A stretch of 64,000 nucleotides of DNA from Chamaecrista fasciculata (GCA_003254925.1 QANZ01034327.1:45598-109597), one strand, 5' to 3'; shown: positions 1 through 13,390, counted from the first letter of the stretch. Made by a program: numbers and translations. The notes: a model not told the origin generated them from the letters alone.

Positions 1-214
1 CAGCACTCTTCTCCTTCTTCTTCAATCACGCAGAGTCCTTCTTCTTCTTCCTTCACTCAAATCCCAACACCTTCAACAGATCCTCTTCTTTCTCGTCTTC
101 TTCATCTTCCTTCTTCAATTAATTCAATATATATGTCATATTAAAAAAAAAATATCGAAACCCCTTTCAACTTGGGATTTGAGTGAAGGAAGAAGAAGAA
201 GGAGAAGAGTGCTG
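1..214. repeat. Fold-back repeat, partly outside the window
   Basis: Bases 1-66 (pyrimidine-rich, beginning CAGCACTCTTCTCC) are the inverted complement of 173-214, apart from an insertion in the left arm. The loop is AT-rich. The element probably continues beyond the left edge, so its class and target duplication cannot be seen. Confidence 0.55.
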
Positions 215-2443
215 GGTTTCTTTTTTTTTTTTTTTGCTAAAATTGTTTTAAATCCCAATTTATTTATTTTTTCTTATATTTTGGTCCTATTATATAAAGA
301 ATGGACCTTAATTAAAAAAAAAATAGAACTTTTAGGGAATTTAAACCAACTTTTTTCTTTTATTTAACAGAAAAATTAGATGGAAATTGTAGAGGGACTA
401 ATTTTGGAAATTTGAGGGACTTAAACGGAGCTTTGAGCAAACTTGAGGGACCAAAATAAGACTTTGACCTAGATTTTTTATGAAGTTACTATTATACCCT
501 CATTGATGTGACACTTAACGGTGTTATTTGCACGTAATTGAAAACTCAGGGGTCCTATTTGCACAAATTGAAAACTCAGGAGTGTTATGTGCACCCAACA
601 TAAAACTCAAGAGTGTTTGTACATTCTGGCCATGAAATAATTGTGGCTTTGCTAATAGTATAACCACTTTTAACCTTTTGGTTTAGTAGCTATAACATTT
701 TCTATATTTTAATTAAGAAAATATAATTACATCTCTGTTAATTAAATAACTTATATATAACAGTGATAAAGACTTATTCTAACAAGATCTTTATATTCAG
801 CCCAAAAAAAAAACACAAGATCTTTATTTGCAATGACATAAAGATATCAAAGAAAATCTTTAATTAATTGCAATGATATAAAGATATCAACGAAGGAACA
901 ATACATCACTTTAAAGATGAAATCGAATATTATATATTTTAATATCTTTCATGAATATGATATGATTGTGATCATTTACATGTTTTTTATGTGTGTGTAT
1001 ATATACGTCATTAAAAAAATTACACTTCTAGTAATAAGCATTCCATCTAATCACGCGCGGTTTAAATATATTTTGGAGGCAAATTAACTCAAGCAACATC
1101 AGTTAATTTCTTCAAACATTGCGAGTGAACTTAATTAACTGTACGATATTATATTATTTATAACGTATATATACTTGGCAGCGAATATGTTTACTGAGGG
1201 ACTCAGATTATGAAACTGATATATATATATATATATATATTACTTCTCGTAGTTATGCAAACGATGAATATTTAACTTTAATTTAAAGAGTTTCTACATT
1301 GTACGTATAGGATCTGTTAATCGGTTAATCCTGATTAGATTGTTAATTATAAGATATATAAGATGGTTTGTATGGAGGAGGAGAAAGGCAGGGCGAGAAG
1401 AATTTGCAGTAATTAAGTGAGAATATTGAAAAAGAAGACCATACTTCATTGTAATTTCATAGTCATACAAGATCTTGGATCTTATAACTTGATGACTTGA
1501 CTTTTTTGAAAAGCAAAAGGGAAAAAAAATTAGAGGGTCGAAACTCGAAACAAAAATTACTTCTTCTTCTTTCTTCTTATTATGTGTAAAATTAATTAAA
1601 AACAAAAGGAACAGATATAGAAAAAAAGGCTGAAAGAAAAAGGGAATTGTTGGAAATAGAATATTTTGAGGGTAAGAAAATGAAATGATAATAGTAATAA
1701 AATAAAATAAAAGAAAAGAAATGGGTGGAGAAGGGGGTCACATCACTTTCTTCTTTGAAAGCTTTTTGGTTGCCGCTATTCCGGACTTTCATGAAAAGTA
1801 GAGCCCAGTGAATCCAATTGGGGTAAATCAGTAAAATCACATTCTACCCTCTTATTTCTATGATTCTATCCCCACGTCTTCGCTCACCGCGTGTGTCTCA
1901 CGCTCTCCTTCCCATGTCCCCAACAACATCTTCAAAATCTCAAATTTGGATCTTCTAAGTTCCCAGTTATGTCACAAAAAAAATACTCAAGTTTTCTTTA
2001 TCTGAAAACCAAGAAGATAGAAAAATAGAAACAAATTAAGATAATATAATTAAATATATGAGTTATGATAGTATAAATAATTGTAACAATCTATAAGTAA
2101 CTCATAAATGTTATGGGATCCTTTATATATCAAGTTATATATATTTTTTAGGTTAAAGGGTCATTATCGTCTTAAAGGTTTTAAATGATTGTATAAAAGT
2201 TAAACTATATTAAGAAAAAAAATATTAATTTTTTTTATTATATTTTAAAATACTAAAAATAAATTATGAACATTTTATTCAATTTTTGTTATTTTATTTT
2301 AATCTAATATAACATGAATTGTGAGATTCTACAAAGTTACATAATTTGTCACTACTACTTTTTAATTTTTTCGATATCTTGCATCCATATTGGTTTTAAA
2401 TATATCATTTAGAGGTGTGGAATACCAAAACACATCAAAATCA
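215..2443. other. AT-rich intergenic region, no gene seen
   Basis: There is no coding exon that I can defend. Bases 380-610 contain several phrases of the form 'gagggacc/aaaactcaggggtcc', typical of degenerate fold-back elements. A (TA)n run lies near 1220-1241. A stray motif at about 2151-2190 (GGTTAAAGGGTCATTATCG) resembles the terminus of the element at 2825-3243, so it may be a truncated copy. Open frames on the minus strand near 1294-1840 are low-complexity and have no recognisable family. Confidence 0.6.
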
Positions 2444-2627
2444 TCTTCTTATATTATATGGCTCCATCCCTTTCTGGTTAGTCCATGTTTAAAACTATAG
2501 TCTATAAAATTAAAAATAAGAGAAAATTTACTATTTGGTCTTTCTTTCTTTACTAAGTTAACAATTTAGTCCCTTATTTATTCTACATACATATTTGCGT
2601 GCCCGTTAGGGCACGCAAAGCCCCTAG
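2444..2627 (+). mobile_element. Helitron-like non-autonomous element, copy 1
   Basis: The 3' end carries a hairpin GCGTGCCC-GTTA-GGGCACGC followed by AAAGCCC and terminal CTAG at 2624-2627, with host T next. This is the hairpin-spacer-CTRR layout known for Helitrons. The 5' end begins TC (TCTTCTTATATTATATGG) after a host A, which fits insertion between A and T without a target duplication. Two further copies sharing both ends occur at 25275-25600 and, reversed, at 34463-34641. It is about 184 bp with no coding capacity, so it would depend on another element for movement. Confidence 0.65.
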
Positions 2628-2824
2628 TTTATTTGATACGTACGAGCAAGTAGAGGGAAGCTGAGGTGGAGGATGATGACTCACGTACAAGCCACGTTAG
2701 AGGATGACTTGGACAATGAAGTTATGAATTATAATGATTAGCAACTTCCGAGTGATTATCATGTGAATCTTTGTTAATTAAACAAACTCATATATATCAT
2801 GATGCTATTCACTTATTAGTTTTA

Positions 2825-3243
2825 GGTTAAAGGGTCATTTTCGTCCTAAATGTATGTCCTAATGTTCATTTTGGTTCATTATGTTTCAAAATGTTCAAAT
2901 TGGTTCTAAATGTTGGTAAAATGTTTCATTTTGGTCCCAAATTATTGAATTTGATCATATTTTTCTTGTCTCTCATTTCAAGTTTAAATGACTTGTTAAG
3001 AGGAACTCGTAGTTCTAAATTTGTCGCATTCGAATTTGAAACGAGAGATATAGGATTAACTTTGCTTGTTTGATCATGAAACGAGCTTTCTGTTTTTAGA
3101 ACAATATGTAACTCTAAACTCGTCACGTTTGAATTTGAAACGAGCTATATTTAATAGTTTGGAATCAAATTGAACATTTTGAAACATAATGGACCAAATT
3201 GAACATTAGGACATATATTTAGGACCAAAATGAACCTTTAACC
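2825..3243. mobile_element. Fold-back MITE with exact 9-bp target duplication
   Basis: The termini GGTTAAAGGGTCATTTTCGT and the complement of CAAAATGAACCTTTAACC are inverted, and similarity continues for roughly 80 bp on each side. The element is flanked by identical 9-bp direct repeats TTAGTTTTA at 2816-2824 and 3244-3252. A 9-bp duplication and long terminal inverted repeats suggest a Mutator-like non-autonomous element. The interior has alternating 'AACTCG...GAATTTGAAACGAG' phrases also seen in the element at 18418-18946. Overlapping open frames on both strands are by-products of the inverted repeat. Confidence 0.7.
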
Positions 3244-3252
3244 TTAGTTTTA

Positions 3253-3545
3253 TAAATAATTGTATTCAACCAGTGAGAGAGTATAGGATATTTTCACTTT
3301 TTCAGTATAGATTTTGTCTAGGAGTTCATCCATGTCTCAAATGAGGAAATCGTTTTGTATACGTACTTTTCTAACTTTTGAGAATTTTATATACATAACC
3401 ATCCATATTTCCGTTCTCTAATTTTTACAGTTTCTATTTTTTTTCTTCTCTTATGTATCAACTAACGTTTTTATTAGCCAATTGAAACCATATACCTCCC
3501 TCTTATTTTGATTTTGCAATGTGTTTTCATTCACGAATAAAAAAA
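3253..3545. other. AT-rich spacer
   Basis: No gene, RNA or repeat boundary can be supported here. Confidence 0.5.
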
Positions 3546-3937
3546 GAGTAAAAATATCATTTTTGTCTCCAAATTTTACATCAACTTTTAATTTTGTCCT
3601 CAATATTTATTTACTGTCAAATTCAGCTTCAAAATTTTATATTTCAATCGACTTTATTTTTTTCTCTTACTTTAACTAAATATTAACGATAAATTCTACG
3701 TAGTTAATGATATGTAATGTAAAATTGATTGAAAAAGAAATTCTAATTCTAATTCAAATTGAAAAATAGAATGAAGTCTATTGTTAATTAATTTATTGAA
3801 ATTAAAGAAGTTATTCAAAGGATAAAATTGACCAAAATACAAAATATTAAAGACGAAATTGATAACAAAAAAACATTGGGGACAAATTAAATTGAAAGTA
3901 GATATAAAATTTGGGGATGAAAATAATATTTTTGCCC
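3546..3937. mobile_element. Fold-back MITE-like element
   Basis: The left end (GAGTAAAAATATCATTTTTG...) pairs with the complement of the right end (...AATAATATTTTTGCCC), including a shared TCCAAATTTTA / TAAAATTTGGGGA segment. Adenine runs flank both ends (7 A at 3938-3944), so a target duplication is possible but not informative. There is no coding potential. Confidence 0.55.
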
Positions 3938-6900
3938 AAAAAAATTGAACCTAACATGTGTTTAGCTCAAAAAATTTGAAGTTGTTAGAATATTATAATT
4001 TTGCAATCCTAAAAAAAGTTAATATTGGGGTATTGGCCATATTAAAATAGAAAATAATTATATCTACAACAGTAAAATTAAAGTATGTGTAAAGAAAATG
4101 GGGGAAAATAAAAATTAAATAGTAAGTTTTTAAAGATTCTTAATTATTATTGATGATTGAATAATAAAAAAAAATGGGGCTATTATAACAAACGAACAAA
4201 AATTATTAATAAACAGTCCACGTAAGCTCATATCTTATCCAAAGGTGTTTAAGGCATCCAATCAGCAAACAACACACAAGCGTGCAATATTCATATATAC
4301 ATATATATATCTCGTTGAAAAGTCAAATTCATGTTTAATTAATTATATACATATAAAAGGTTCAACCTTTTATTTGGTCTTTAAAAAAAATTATCATTGA
4401 ATACAATTCAAAATTTTACTTTGTTACTGATTAATTATTTTTCACAACTAAAAAATTATTCGCCAAGCTTTTATCAGCAATAGGAAACATTACATCTTAA
4501 AAGATGAGTTATGTAATTAATAATCTTTATCTCTCATGTCATTGTCATATATATATGCATAAGGTAAAGAAAGAAGTAACTCAATTTGGTTCCTCCTCAA
4601 CAAATCATTTTTTTTAAGACAGTTCTCTTTTGGGAATTGATTTAAATTTTATTTTGTTGACAGCTCTAATAATTACAACGGGGTGGTGTGACTACACCAA
4701 TCGTATATGTGATTTGCAAGTGATTGCTATTAATAAACACTAGCAATGATAATGTTAGTGATATGCATAATGGTTATGATAACAGGATATTATAATTAAT
4801 GTTAGCATTAATAAAAATACAAATTAATTACTTTATAGATAGTCATCGTTTTCATGCAGCCCTACTTTCTCTTTCCTTTTACATTCGCGCTGTATATCTA
4901 TATTTGTATGTGTTTCAAACTAAATCAATCTTACGTAATATTCATAATAATGTCTAGCTAGTGGGTATGTAAATGGTTAAAGAGATAAATTGATATTGAA
5001 GATAATGTCAAACGTAAAATGAAAGGGGGAAAAGTTTATGGATGGGAGATAGAAAGCACCATATCGATCGATGAGGATTTATGTATAGGGTATATCTTAG
5101 GGAGAAAAGGGGTATAAAGATTAAAGACTGTAGAAAATATTGGATCCGATGCATCGATCGTGGAATCAAAGTAAAGGGATTTGTAGATTTAATTATATTA
5201 TTGTAGAATAGCAAGAACAATATATATATATATATATATATAATATGAGAAAAAGATCGTTAAAATATGTGGTTTGTACGTGCCACTTTTATAGTGCTCT
5301 AAGATAGGATCTGATTTTTATATACATTTTGTGATCACTTTATTCTTTACAAGGTTGATTTTTGAAGTGACCCACTTTTTGTTTTCTTGGGTTTTTGTTT
5401 CTTTTGGCTGTTCTGTTAACAATTTTGAGGATATGGGGTAAGCTTGAATTGATTTGGATGATGAAATAAGTGAATTGAAGTTAGTGTTTAATTTGTGGGT
5501 AAAAAAAACACTAATGAAGAGTAAAAAAAAAAAAAAGTATTGAAAATGGGGAATTAAACTGAAGAATTAGTAGTGGTCAACTGAAGAATTGGCAGAAGAG
5601 GCACGTGTTGACTGTCTTTCACATGATGACGAAGATCGATGCGATGCCTACGAGTTACGACCATCCAACAAAAGTACATACACTGAATATATTGAATTCT
5701 GAATAGTGAATACTCTCTCTCTCTCTCTCTGGATAAAGCTGCTGAATGGAGAAAGAAGCTTAGGGTGGTTGAATCTTTGAGTTTCTTTTTCAGAGGCTAT
5801 TTGTAGACTGTAAAGAATGTCTCTCTATCTATCTATCTCTCTCTCTCTCCCTCTCTCCAAAGCATATTTGTTGTATATATAAAAGTAATTTTTTTAAGGA
5901 GTTACAGTAATTAACAGAATGAATATTCAAAAGTCATTGGAATACTAACCAGAGAGGAATGACTTGAGTGAATCATGAGGTAAGAAGATGAATAATAATT
6001 TTTAATTTGATTGGTTGGTTGGTCTCCTACGATATAGGAAAGCTTGCTTGATTAGGAAACATTAAATTAACAGAAATACATATATGTTAAGAGATTTGAA
6101 ATCTACACTTACACAGGGAAGCAAGCCAAGCACGCACCACACAAGTTTTTGTGTCTTTTTTTGAGCATTGATGCTGACTTCAACCATCTGAATTTTCACT
6201 CCCATATGAGTGACAATATTATATATTGGTCTATTTCAAAATGCCGGAAATCTTGTGTTGAAAACTCCATTTGATTTTGATTGCATACTGCTATTTCCAA
6301 CTTGTGGTCCTTACTATACATGCCCTTATACAACACGTGGGTCATTTATGTTTCACCTCTACGATGATTATATATCTTTAGATGTCTGATTAGTTTACTT
6401 AAGATTGTAAATTTACAGATGAGATTGAGAGTAGGGGGGCCATTTGTAATAGGCAACACATAAACAGCAAACATACTGGTAAACCACCGACAGACCAAAA
6501 AGTTTATAAATATTTTGTTGATACTATTCTGTGCAAATGAGGTGGTGACATCAAATAAGGGACAGCTAGCAACTAGCTAGCTTTGTGAAAGACCAAACCT
6601 CAAACCTTACGATAATAATGCAATCAATGGGATAGCAACTACCCCAACATTAACGCCACCAATTTCAAGCTTAGATGTGTCCTTGCATGTTGCCCTGTGT
6701 CAGAATAATGACTCATGAGCCCTTCAAGCATGTCCTACTTCAACAATCAACAGCGACCCATAAGCCCATCTATCTGAGACTGTTTGACTCCGAGCAATGC
6801 AAATATTTTTGTACAGTGAAGCAAATTGTTTTATCAAGAGATCATCAATGCCATCTAAGCACCAAAGTTATTGTTCAAAAAGTGGTTGAGATTGTATATG

Positions 6901-7596
6901 ATAAAATTGGCACCTAAAGACTCATGCTTTTAAAGTCTAGGATCTCTAACTTCAGAAAATTCCTCTCATTATCCCAACTATAAAATGTCTTAGATTTCAA
7001 TATCAAGAATACGTTACTCATTCTCTCAAATCATAATTCAAACTAGTTCTCAATAAGCCTTTTTCTGACTTAGCATCCGAGTCAATCCACAAGAAGGCAA
7101 CCATGCCTTACAGGTTTCTTCAATATCTCTTGCTAAAGGTTCATCCTTGACTCCTTTGAACCAGGTTAGTTCCAGGACTAAACAGGTTTGTTAATACCCT
7201 TGTACGAAAAATAAAACCCAGATGATTGAGGTTGAGTACATTTCATTTGAACAAGTTAAACGGGTAAATTTGCATAACAAAATATCTAACATCTATACAC
7301 TAAAGAGTAAATATTGAGAGTTTTATACGATGCAGTTCCATGACAAAAGACCAAGAGAAAAAGCTAATATACCATTAATAACTGGCAAAGTGCATTGGGG
7401 AAGAGACCAACGGATAACCTCAAAGGATAATAAAATAAATAAAATATGGTCAAAGAACCACTATCTAGCCTTGGTAGCCGACACAAGTTTATAAATACCC
7501 AGAAATAGTGGTGGTGGTTGCCAATCCCATCCCCAAAAGCCAACTTTACATACTCCTATAACCACAGAAAAACAAATCTAACACCATTATGCAATT
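3938..7596. other. AT-rich intergenic region, no gene seen
   Basis: The stretch includes (TA)n at about 5221-5242 and CT-rich microsatellites at about 5712-5731 and 5820-5857. A frame at 6675-6917 (80 codons) lies in somewhat more GC-balanced sequence, but matches no family I recognise and has no evident splice context. The last 70-100 bases should contain the 3' UTR of the NRP gene that ends at 7597 on the minus strand. Confidence 0.5.
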
Positions 7597-10500
7597 TTAC
7601 TTGCCATCTTCCTCCTCACCATCTTCGTCATCATTATCTTGGTCGTCATCATCTTCAAAGTCATCCCCGTCCTCCTACCAATCACAAAAATTCATAATGG
7701 GCGTCATTATTTCTACCTCCTATTTCAAAGATAAATTTCAGATAATATAAAATTATAAACACAAAGCCCAGATGCCTTGGAATGTTTAGCAAACTGATGC
7801 CTACTAAAAAGGTAGCTTAATTTTTCCCATCAGAAGCAAATCAATACTCAATAGCTTATGGTTGCGTTGAAAGAGTTCCTGAGATCAAAACGAATTTAAT
7901 GATGCAAAATTTGTCAATTTGACAGAGCATCGCAGTACAGAGAGGCTTGAAGATACAAGTCATAACAGATCAACTATTCCACAAACTCATCTCAGGATAT
8001 ACAAAATAATCCCAACTCAGTTGATCAACCATCTGAATATATATGTATATATATATATATGCAAATTGCAAAATTCTTAAATGTTTTTTCCCGCATTACT
8101 ACAATTAAAATTTAGAATACTCTCTGTTTACCACTAAGAAAATACCCGCAGCACTGAATGATTTTATACATGAATTTGTTTTATTCCTAAACCTGAAACT
8201 CTGTAATTGTATGTAATTAATATAATTATATTCTACAAAAATGAAAAGCAAAAAACAATCTCATACTTTCAGTTCAGCCCTGAAGTTTAAAATACAGCCA
8301 CTTTAACAATTTTTAATGGCAATTCACGTAGCCATGCCGCCATTAAATTATGCATCCTTGAGCTGAGAATTTAACTTGAATTACCAGCTAACTGAACTAT
8401 CACACTATCCATATTAACACAATTTCAGCAATGTCAGGTTTCAGTTCAGTATGTAATCATTACAACAATGCCATTTATTCATTTTCTATAATTTCTTATC
8501 ATAAATGGAAAATGAATTACCTCATCATCTCCTTCCTCTTCATCAACCTCCTCTTCATCAGGCTCCTCCTGTTCCATTTCAATCATTAACTACTTCTAGA
8601 AACACAAGGAAACAAGGGGCAGAGAACAACATAATAACAAATAAGATGCAACGAAGGAAGAGTTACAAAAACATAAACTGAACTTACATTATTGAAATAG
8701 GTAAGAGGATTTGGCCATAAATCATCCTTGATTAATTCTGCAATCTGCAATTTGCCAACCATTACACTAGAACCAATATGAAGCAGAAAGGGAAACAACG
8801 AAAAAAGGGTAACTGAGTGAAAAAGAAAAGGATAATCAGGGATACAGAGTTCTGGATAGATTGAAGAAGACATAAATACTATACCTCATCATGAATTTCA
8901 TCCATCTCATCTCTCACATCAGTGTCACTGAACCAAATAAAGAAACTGCACTCAAATATGCTGAATAGAGTAAGGTTAACAAATGAAATGCTTTTAATAT
9001 TATCCAATGACAAGACAATAAAATAAGGACTTTTCAGTCCGATGATCAAATATAGGCGATATTTTTTCCACAAATACAAAATACATACAGCAACAAGAAT
9101 GAACTGTGAAACAAAGCACAATACTTTGTTCCTCCGATGTTGCAAAACACTCATAAACATAGGCTAAATACTAATGTAAGAATGAATCACACAATACATT
9201 AGTATGTCACAAGAGCAATCCCCAAAGTTTTTGCGGACATGGATTAGGTTTTAGACTTTGATATGAAGCATAATTTGTTAGTAACCAAAAGTCCTAAACA
9301 CACTGCAATAATAGGATTGTTTTTTTGTGATATGCTAATTGATCAATTTGAATATAACTTTTTTCTCACTGGAGAAAAAGAAGAAGCACGCAAGGGTTTG
9401 CTGACAATGTTTGATGAGTTGGTCTTGTCAGACAATTTCAGGTCTCAACACCAAGCAAACTGCTGAAGCTCATATAATTTTTTATCTTTTTTTTAATAGC
9501 TTACCCCACAAGAAGTTGTGTCATGAGTCATGACCATCACAGCTAACTAGCTAGCTAAACAATGGAAGCACAGGAATAACATTCTTTGTCATCAAAATTT
9601 CTTTAAAGAACACAGAATATTTTAGAGATTAACCTTATTATATCTGTAGGGGCCCGCTTGTTCCCTTTCTTCAAAACATAGACTTCAGGTACGCCCTAGG
9701 ATAATTGGCTAGGGTGAATTGAACAATTCAAGCAACACTCGTAAAAAAAAAAAAAAAAAGAATGCAGGCTTACCTTGCCCTCTTTCCACTTTATAGGTGT
9801 AGCAGTTATCGTTGTTGTTCCTTCCTCAAGGAAAGTAAAAGTCTTCGTAAGCTTTGTATCCTCAAAATAGGGATTAGGATTGAAATTCTGAAAAAAGAAT
9901 TTAAAACAGGTTACTAGTGGATGAATTAAATAATTTGATAACATAAATTTCCACAACCTAATTGATTAGCAAATTGTTACTATGAACCTTCCACTGAAGG
10001 GGGAAAGTAAGAGGAAAATCAACTTACAAATGTAATCGAGTAGCCTGATTTGACATCTTTAAAATCTTCAACCTCCAAAGAACTCAAATACTTAAATATC
10101 TATTAAACAAGAAGTCAGTATTGAATTAAAATAACTCAACAGCCATCTGTAGTCAAGCAAACAACTGAAACAAATAAACAACACTAATGAATTTAAACTA
10201 TTCACATGGAAAATTCACTTTTAACACCCCTACATGTATGGGGTTAATTAGGAAACTGAGCGTAACAGTTTATACATAACGGGGGTTTATAAATCCAGAC
10301 TTCAATAAATGTCATGTGAAAGGCCAAACCTCTTGATCTTCCTTATTCAGAAGCTCACCAAGAGCAGGGTGACTCAAAAACTGCACAAAAACGATTTTCT
10401 AAGCAAAGCATTCCTAACATCATATATAATAGAAACAAAATTATGCTCCGTAAAATTAAACAAATGAATAAGGGAGGTAACTAACAGCCGTCGTCCAGAA

Positions 10501-11102
10501 GTCGGGAATAGCTTTGATAATTTCGTTCCGTCTATCATAAACTGGCTTTCGAACCTCGTTGTACTTCTGCTCTATTTCAAGGACTTTATCACTGGCCTCT
10601 TCGTTGATCTACAATGCACATTAAAACCAAAAAATCAATGCATATTGTTTACCTTTAAGTGATTTAAAGCAAAAAAGGTACAAGCCCATGACAATTTTAT
10701 CATACACTGAGGCATAACATATTGTATTATCGTTCATGTGATTTAAAGACTAAATAAACAAGAATCAGACTACAAATTTATATTAAAACTAGCAATATAA
10801 TCATACAACGGAAGTTAAAATCAGGAATCCGCATTCAGGTTTTGAAACGCCCGTATCAAAACCTAAACTTGACTAAGCACGAAGGTTAAAAGGCTTCATT
10901 TTTGTGAGTGCACCAAGCTGTACAACCGGAGAGGAAACTGTATTCGTAAGGCATAAACATATGGTGTAGGAGTTGATACCTTTTCGAGCTCGTCTTGGAC
11001 CTCCTGCAACTTCTCAATGGAGAGGATGAGTTCTCCATCAATTTCTTCCATATTCTCGCCTTTCTCTGAAACTTTCAACTTCTTGCTCTTGTCCGCCACC
11101 AT
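7597..11102 (-). CDS. NRP1: NAP1-related protein (SET/NAP histone chaperone), ten exons
   Basis: This is a 262-residue member of the SET/I2PP2A branch of the NAP family, a nuclear chaperone for H2A-H2B. The closest remembered relatives are Arabidopsis NRP1/NRP2 (about 256-264 residues); assignment to NRP1 rather than NRP2 is uncertain. Exons, all GT-AG on the minus strand: 11102-10980, 10608-10486, 10380-10330, 10099-10028, 9887-9774, 9695-9634, 8945-8885, 8744-8688, 8568-8521, 7674-7597. Together they total 789 nt with phases that close exactly. The start MVADKSKK matches the family N-terminus. An N-terminal dimerisation helix (exons 1-2) is followed by the earmuff core with [19 protein letters not shown], the conserved [17 protein letters not shown] and [14 protein letters not shown] segments, and a long Asp/Glu tail ending ...EEEDGK. 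No break is seen. Expression is presumably constitutive, but the sequence does not show this. Confidence 0.95.
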
Positions 11103-11361
11103 GATTGCCTTCTCTTCACAGCTTCCTCTCTCTCTATCTCACTCTGAGGCCCTCACGCAACCCTAAAACCCCAGAACTATGAGCAGAACGAGGATGTAAT
11201 AAAACAAAGAGCTAGGGTTTTGGGGTTTAGATCTCCTCTGTTGCCAGAATGTGCGGACTCAACGCTTAAATCAACCGCCACAGGACACGTGTCCAGCGCG
11301 AGGGTACACTCGGCATTTTAAGTTTGAGTGACGTGGGTGATTTCGGAAAAGGTGAAACCGT
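11103..11361 (-). promoter_or_regulatory. NRP 5' leader and presumed promoter
   Basis: The region just upstream of the NRP start is CT-rich in the sense direction at 11103-11160 (CTTCCTCTCTCTCT-type leader on the complementary reading), a common plant 5' UTR composition. An ACACGTGTCC motif (ACGT core) lies at about 11285. No clear TATA box was found. It is bounded upstream by a fold-back element, so the undisturbed promoter is only about 260 bp. Confidence 0.35.
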
Positions 11362-11880
11362 GAAATAGTTATTTTGGTCCTCAAACTATGAGTTATATTT
11401 CATTTTGATCTTAAATTTATTTTTTATTGCGTTTTGATCCTCAAACTTTTATACTTATTCAATTTTGGTCTCGAAAATGTGATTCTTCTGGTATCTATCG
11501 TAATTCGTAATCTAACATGAGCAATTGAGATGAACTATTTCTTTATATATGTAATAATAAGTCAATTGACAAAAAAATAAAGAAAAATTTTTATTTTATG
11601 AAAAAAAAAATATCAACTACAAATTTATATCTAATTATCTAATATGTGAATAAATGTGATTAAAAATCAAAATTTTTCTTTCCTTCTTTGTTAATTCACT
11701 TATTATAACACATATGAGAGAGAACTAATTCATCTTTAAAATAATAGTAGAAATTGGATAAAATCACATTTTGGAACCAAAATGGAGAAAATAAAAAATT
11801 TTAAGGACCAAAATAGATTAACAAAAGTTTTAAAATCAAAATAAAATCTATCTCATAGTTTGAGGATGAAAATGAAAGTT
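11362..11880. mobile_element. Fold-back MITE-like element upstream of NRP
   Basis: The segment TCCTCAAACTATGAG near 11379-11393 pairs with CTCATAGTTTGAGGA near 11853-11867. Similarity extends outward and inward (TTTGATCC / GGACCAAAA phrases). The exact ends and a target duplication could not be fixed. There is no coding capacity. Confidence 0.55.
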
Positions 11881-11949
11881 TAATCTATTAGAAATGTTAA
11901 GGCCCACAAGCTTGCTTTGTTTAGTAACAAGGGAAATAAAATTACGGTG

Positions 11950-13020
11950 CAAATTTGGTCTTGTAATTTTGCTCCAGTTCAGTTCTATAACTTTTTTTGT
12001 CTCGAATTTGGTCTTGTATCTTTGCTCTAGGTCCCAAATCAGTCCTATATCTTTTTTTGTCTCAGTTTTTGTCCCATACGTTTTGAAAATCTCCCACCAT
12101 TAGTCCTCCGTCTTTTTTTAATCTTGAAAACTTTAAGTCCCTTTCACTTTAGTCCTTGACTATCAAAATGAAAGTGGAAGAGCATCCTTGAAGATTCTCA
12201 AACCTTATATCTTGGTCCCTAATCCATGAATTCTTCATGAAATGGAATAGAAATGCAAAAACAACACAAGTTAAAGCAAATGACAAAGGGACCAAAACTG
12301 AAAATGCAGAAAATTTAAAACTCACCGGAAAATGCCCCGAACTCGTCGGAAAACGTACGGAAATCGCCGAGAAACTCAAGAACTCATCCAAAAATCTCAA
12401 TTCTCACTGAAATCTCACTCAAATAATCGCCCTCAAATGCTTTAAAAAAGAATTTTCGAAAATCCAAATGTAAGGGATTTCATAACTTCTTTCTCGGAAT
12501 TACCAAATGTAAGAGAATCTTTTATCACCTCCCTCCTCAAAAGTTTGAATTTTTAAAAATTCTTTCTTAAAGCATTTGAGGGCGATTATTTGAGTGAGAA
12601 TTGAGGTTTATGGATGAGCTTTTGAGTTTCTCGGCGATTTCCCGTACGTATTCCGGTGGGTTTTAAATTTTCTGCGTTTTCAGTTTTGGTCCCTCTGTCA
12701 TTTGCTTTTAATTTATGTTTTTTTTTGCATTTCTATTCCATTTCATAAAGAATTCATGGATTAGGTACCAAGATGTAAGGTTTGAGAATCTTCGGGATGC
12801 TCTCTCACTTTCATTTTGATAGTTAGGAACTTGAAGTTTTCAAGACTAAACTATAATTTAAAATAGACGGAGGATTAACGGTTGAAGGTTTTCAAAACAT
12901 ATGGGACCAAAACTGAGACAAAAAAAGATATAGGATTGATTTGGGACCTGAAGTAAAGATATAGGACCAAATTCGAGACCAAAAAAATTATAGGATTAAT
13001 TTGGAAATTGGACCAAAAGT
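11950..13020. mobile_element. About 1.07-kb fold-back element with about 0.5-kb arms
   Basis: The left arm (about 11955-12480) is the inverted complement of the right arm (about 12540-13015). For example, TCTCGGCGATTTCC at about 12637 mirrors GGAAATCGCCGAGA at about 12359, and GAGGGCGATTATTTGAGTGAG mirrors CTCACTCAAATAATCGCCCTC. The loop is only about 60 bp, so the transcript would form a very long hairpin. The outer parts carry degenerate 'ttggtcctatatcttttt' phrases. I could not identify a convincing target duplication. Open frames here are inverted-repeat artefacts. Confidence 0.7.
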
Positions 13021-13050
13021 TTCTTTGTTGTATATTTCAACTAATAAATG

Positions 13051-13370
13051 AATTTTTTTTTTTTTGACTTGAAACAGTTCATTCAAAAACAAGGAAAAGC
13101 TAAGTATAATACAAACGAAAATAAAGTAAAAATAACCAATCCTTCCCTACCATAAACAATAAGACTAGTCAGGATATTAACTGACGAAGGTGGGGAGTTT
13201 ACAACCCAACCAAGAGGACTCATCCTCATTTTAGACAAATTGGCAAGATAATCAATTGTCAAGTTAGCGGATCTAGGGATCCAACAAAAGCTACAACTAT
13301 CTAAAAAGTAGGAAACATAAATAAAGTCATCTAAAAGAGACATACCCTTCTAAACAAGACAGCAATCAAC
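13051..13370 (-). mobile_element. 5'-truncated LINE fragment, RNase H remnant
   Basis: On the minus strand a frame from 13343 to 13083 contains FCWIPRSANLTIDYLANL and GWVVNSPP. These resemble the C-terminal RNase H region of plant non-LTR retrotransposons (pattern IPRSxNxxADxLAN, then a W/V-rich SPP segment). The minus strand then runs into an A tract (T run on the plus strand at 13053-13064), consistent with a poly(A) tail at the LINE 3' end. Only about 90 codons remain, so it is a dead 5'-truncated insertion lying between two fold-back elements. Confidence 0.6.
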
Positions 13371-13390
13371 TCATATGGTTATTTAAAAAA

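Noticed and set aside
6675-6917. 80-codon open frame
   Set aside because: It has no recognisable family, no promoter or splice context, and amino-acid composition typical of random sequence.
9263-9466. 67-codon open frame in an NRP intron
   Set aside because: It lies wholly within the intron between exons 6 and 7 on the opposite strand and has no family features.
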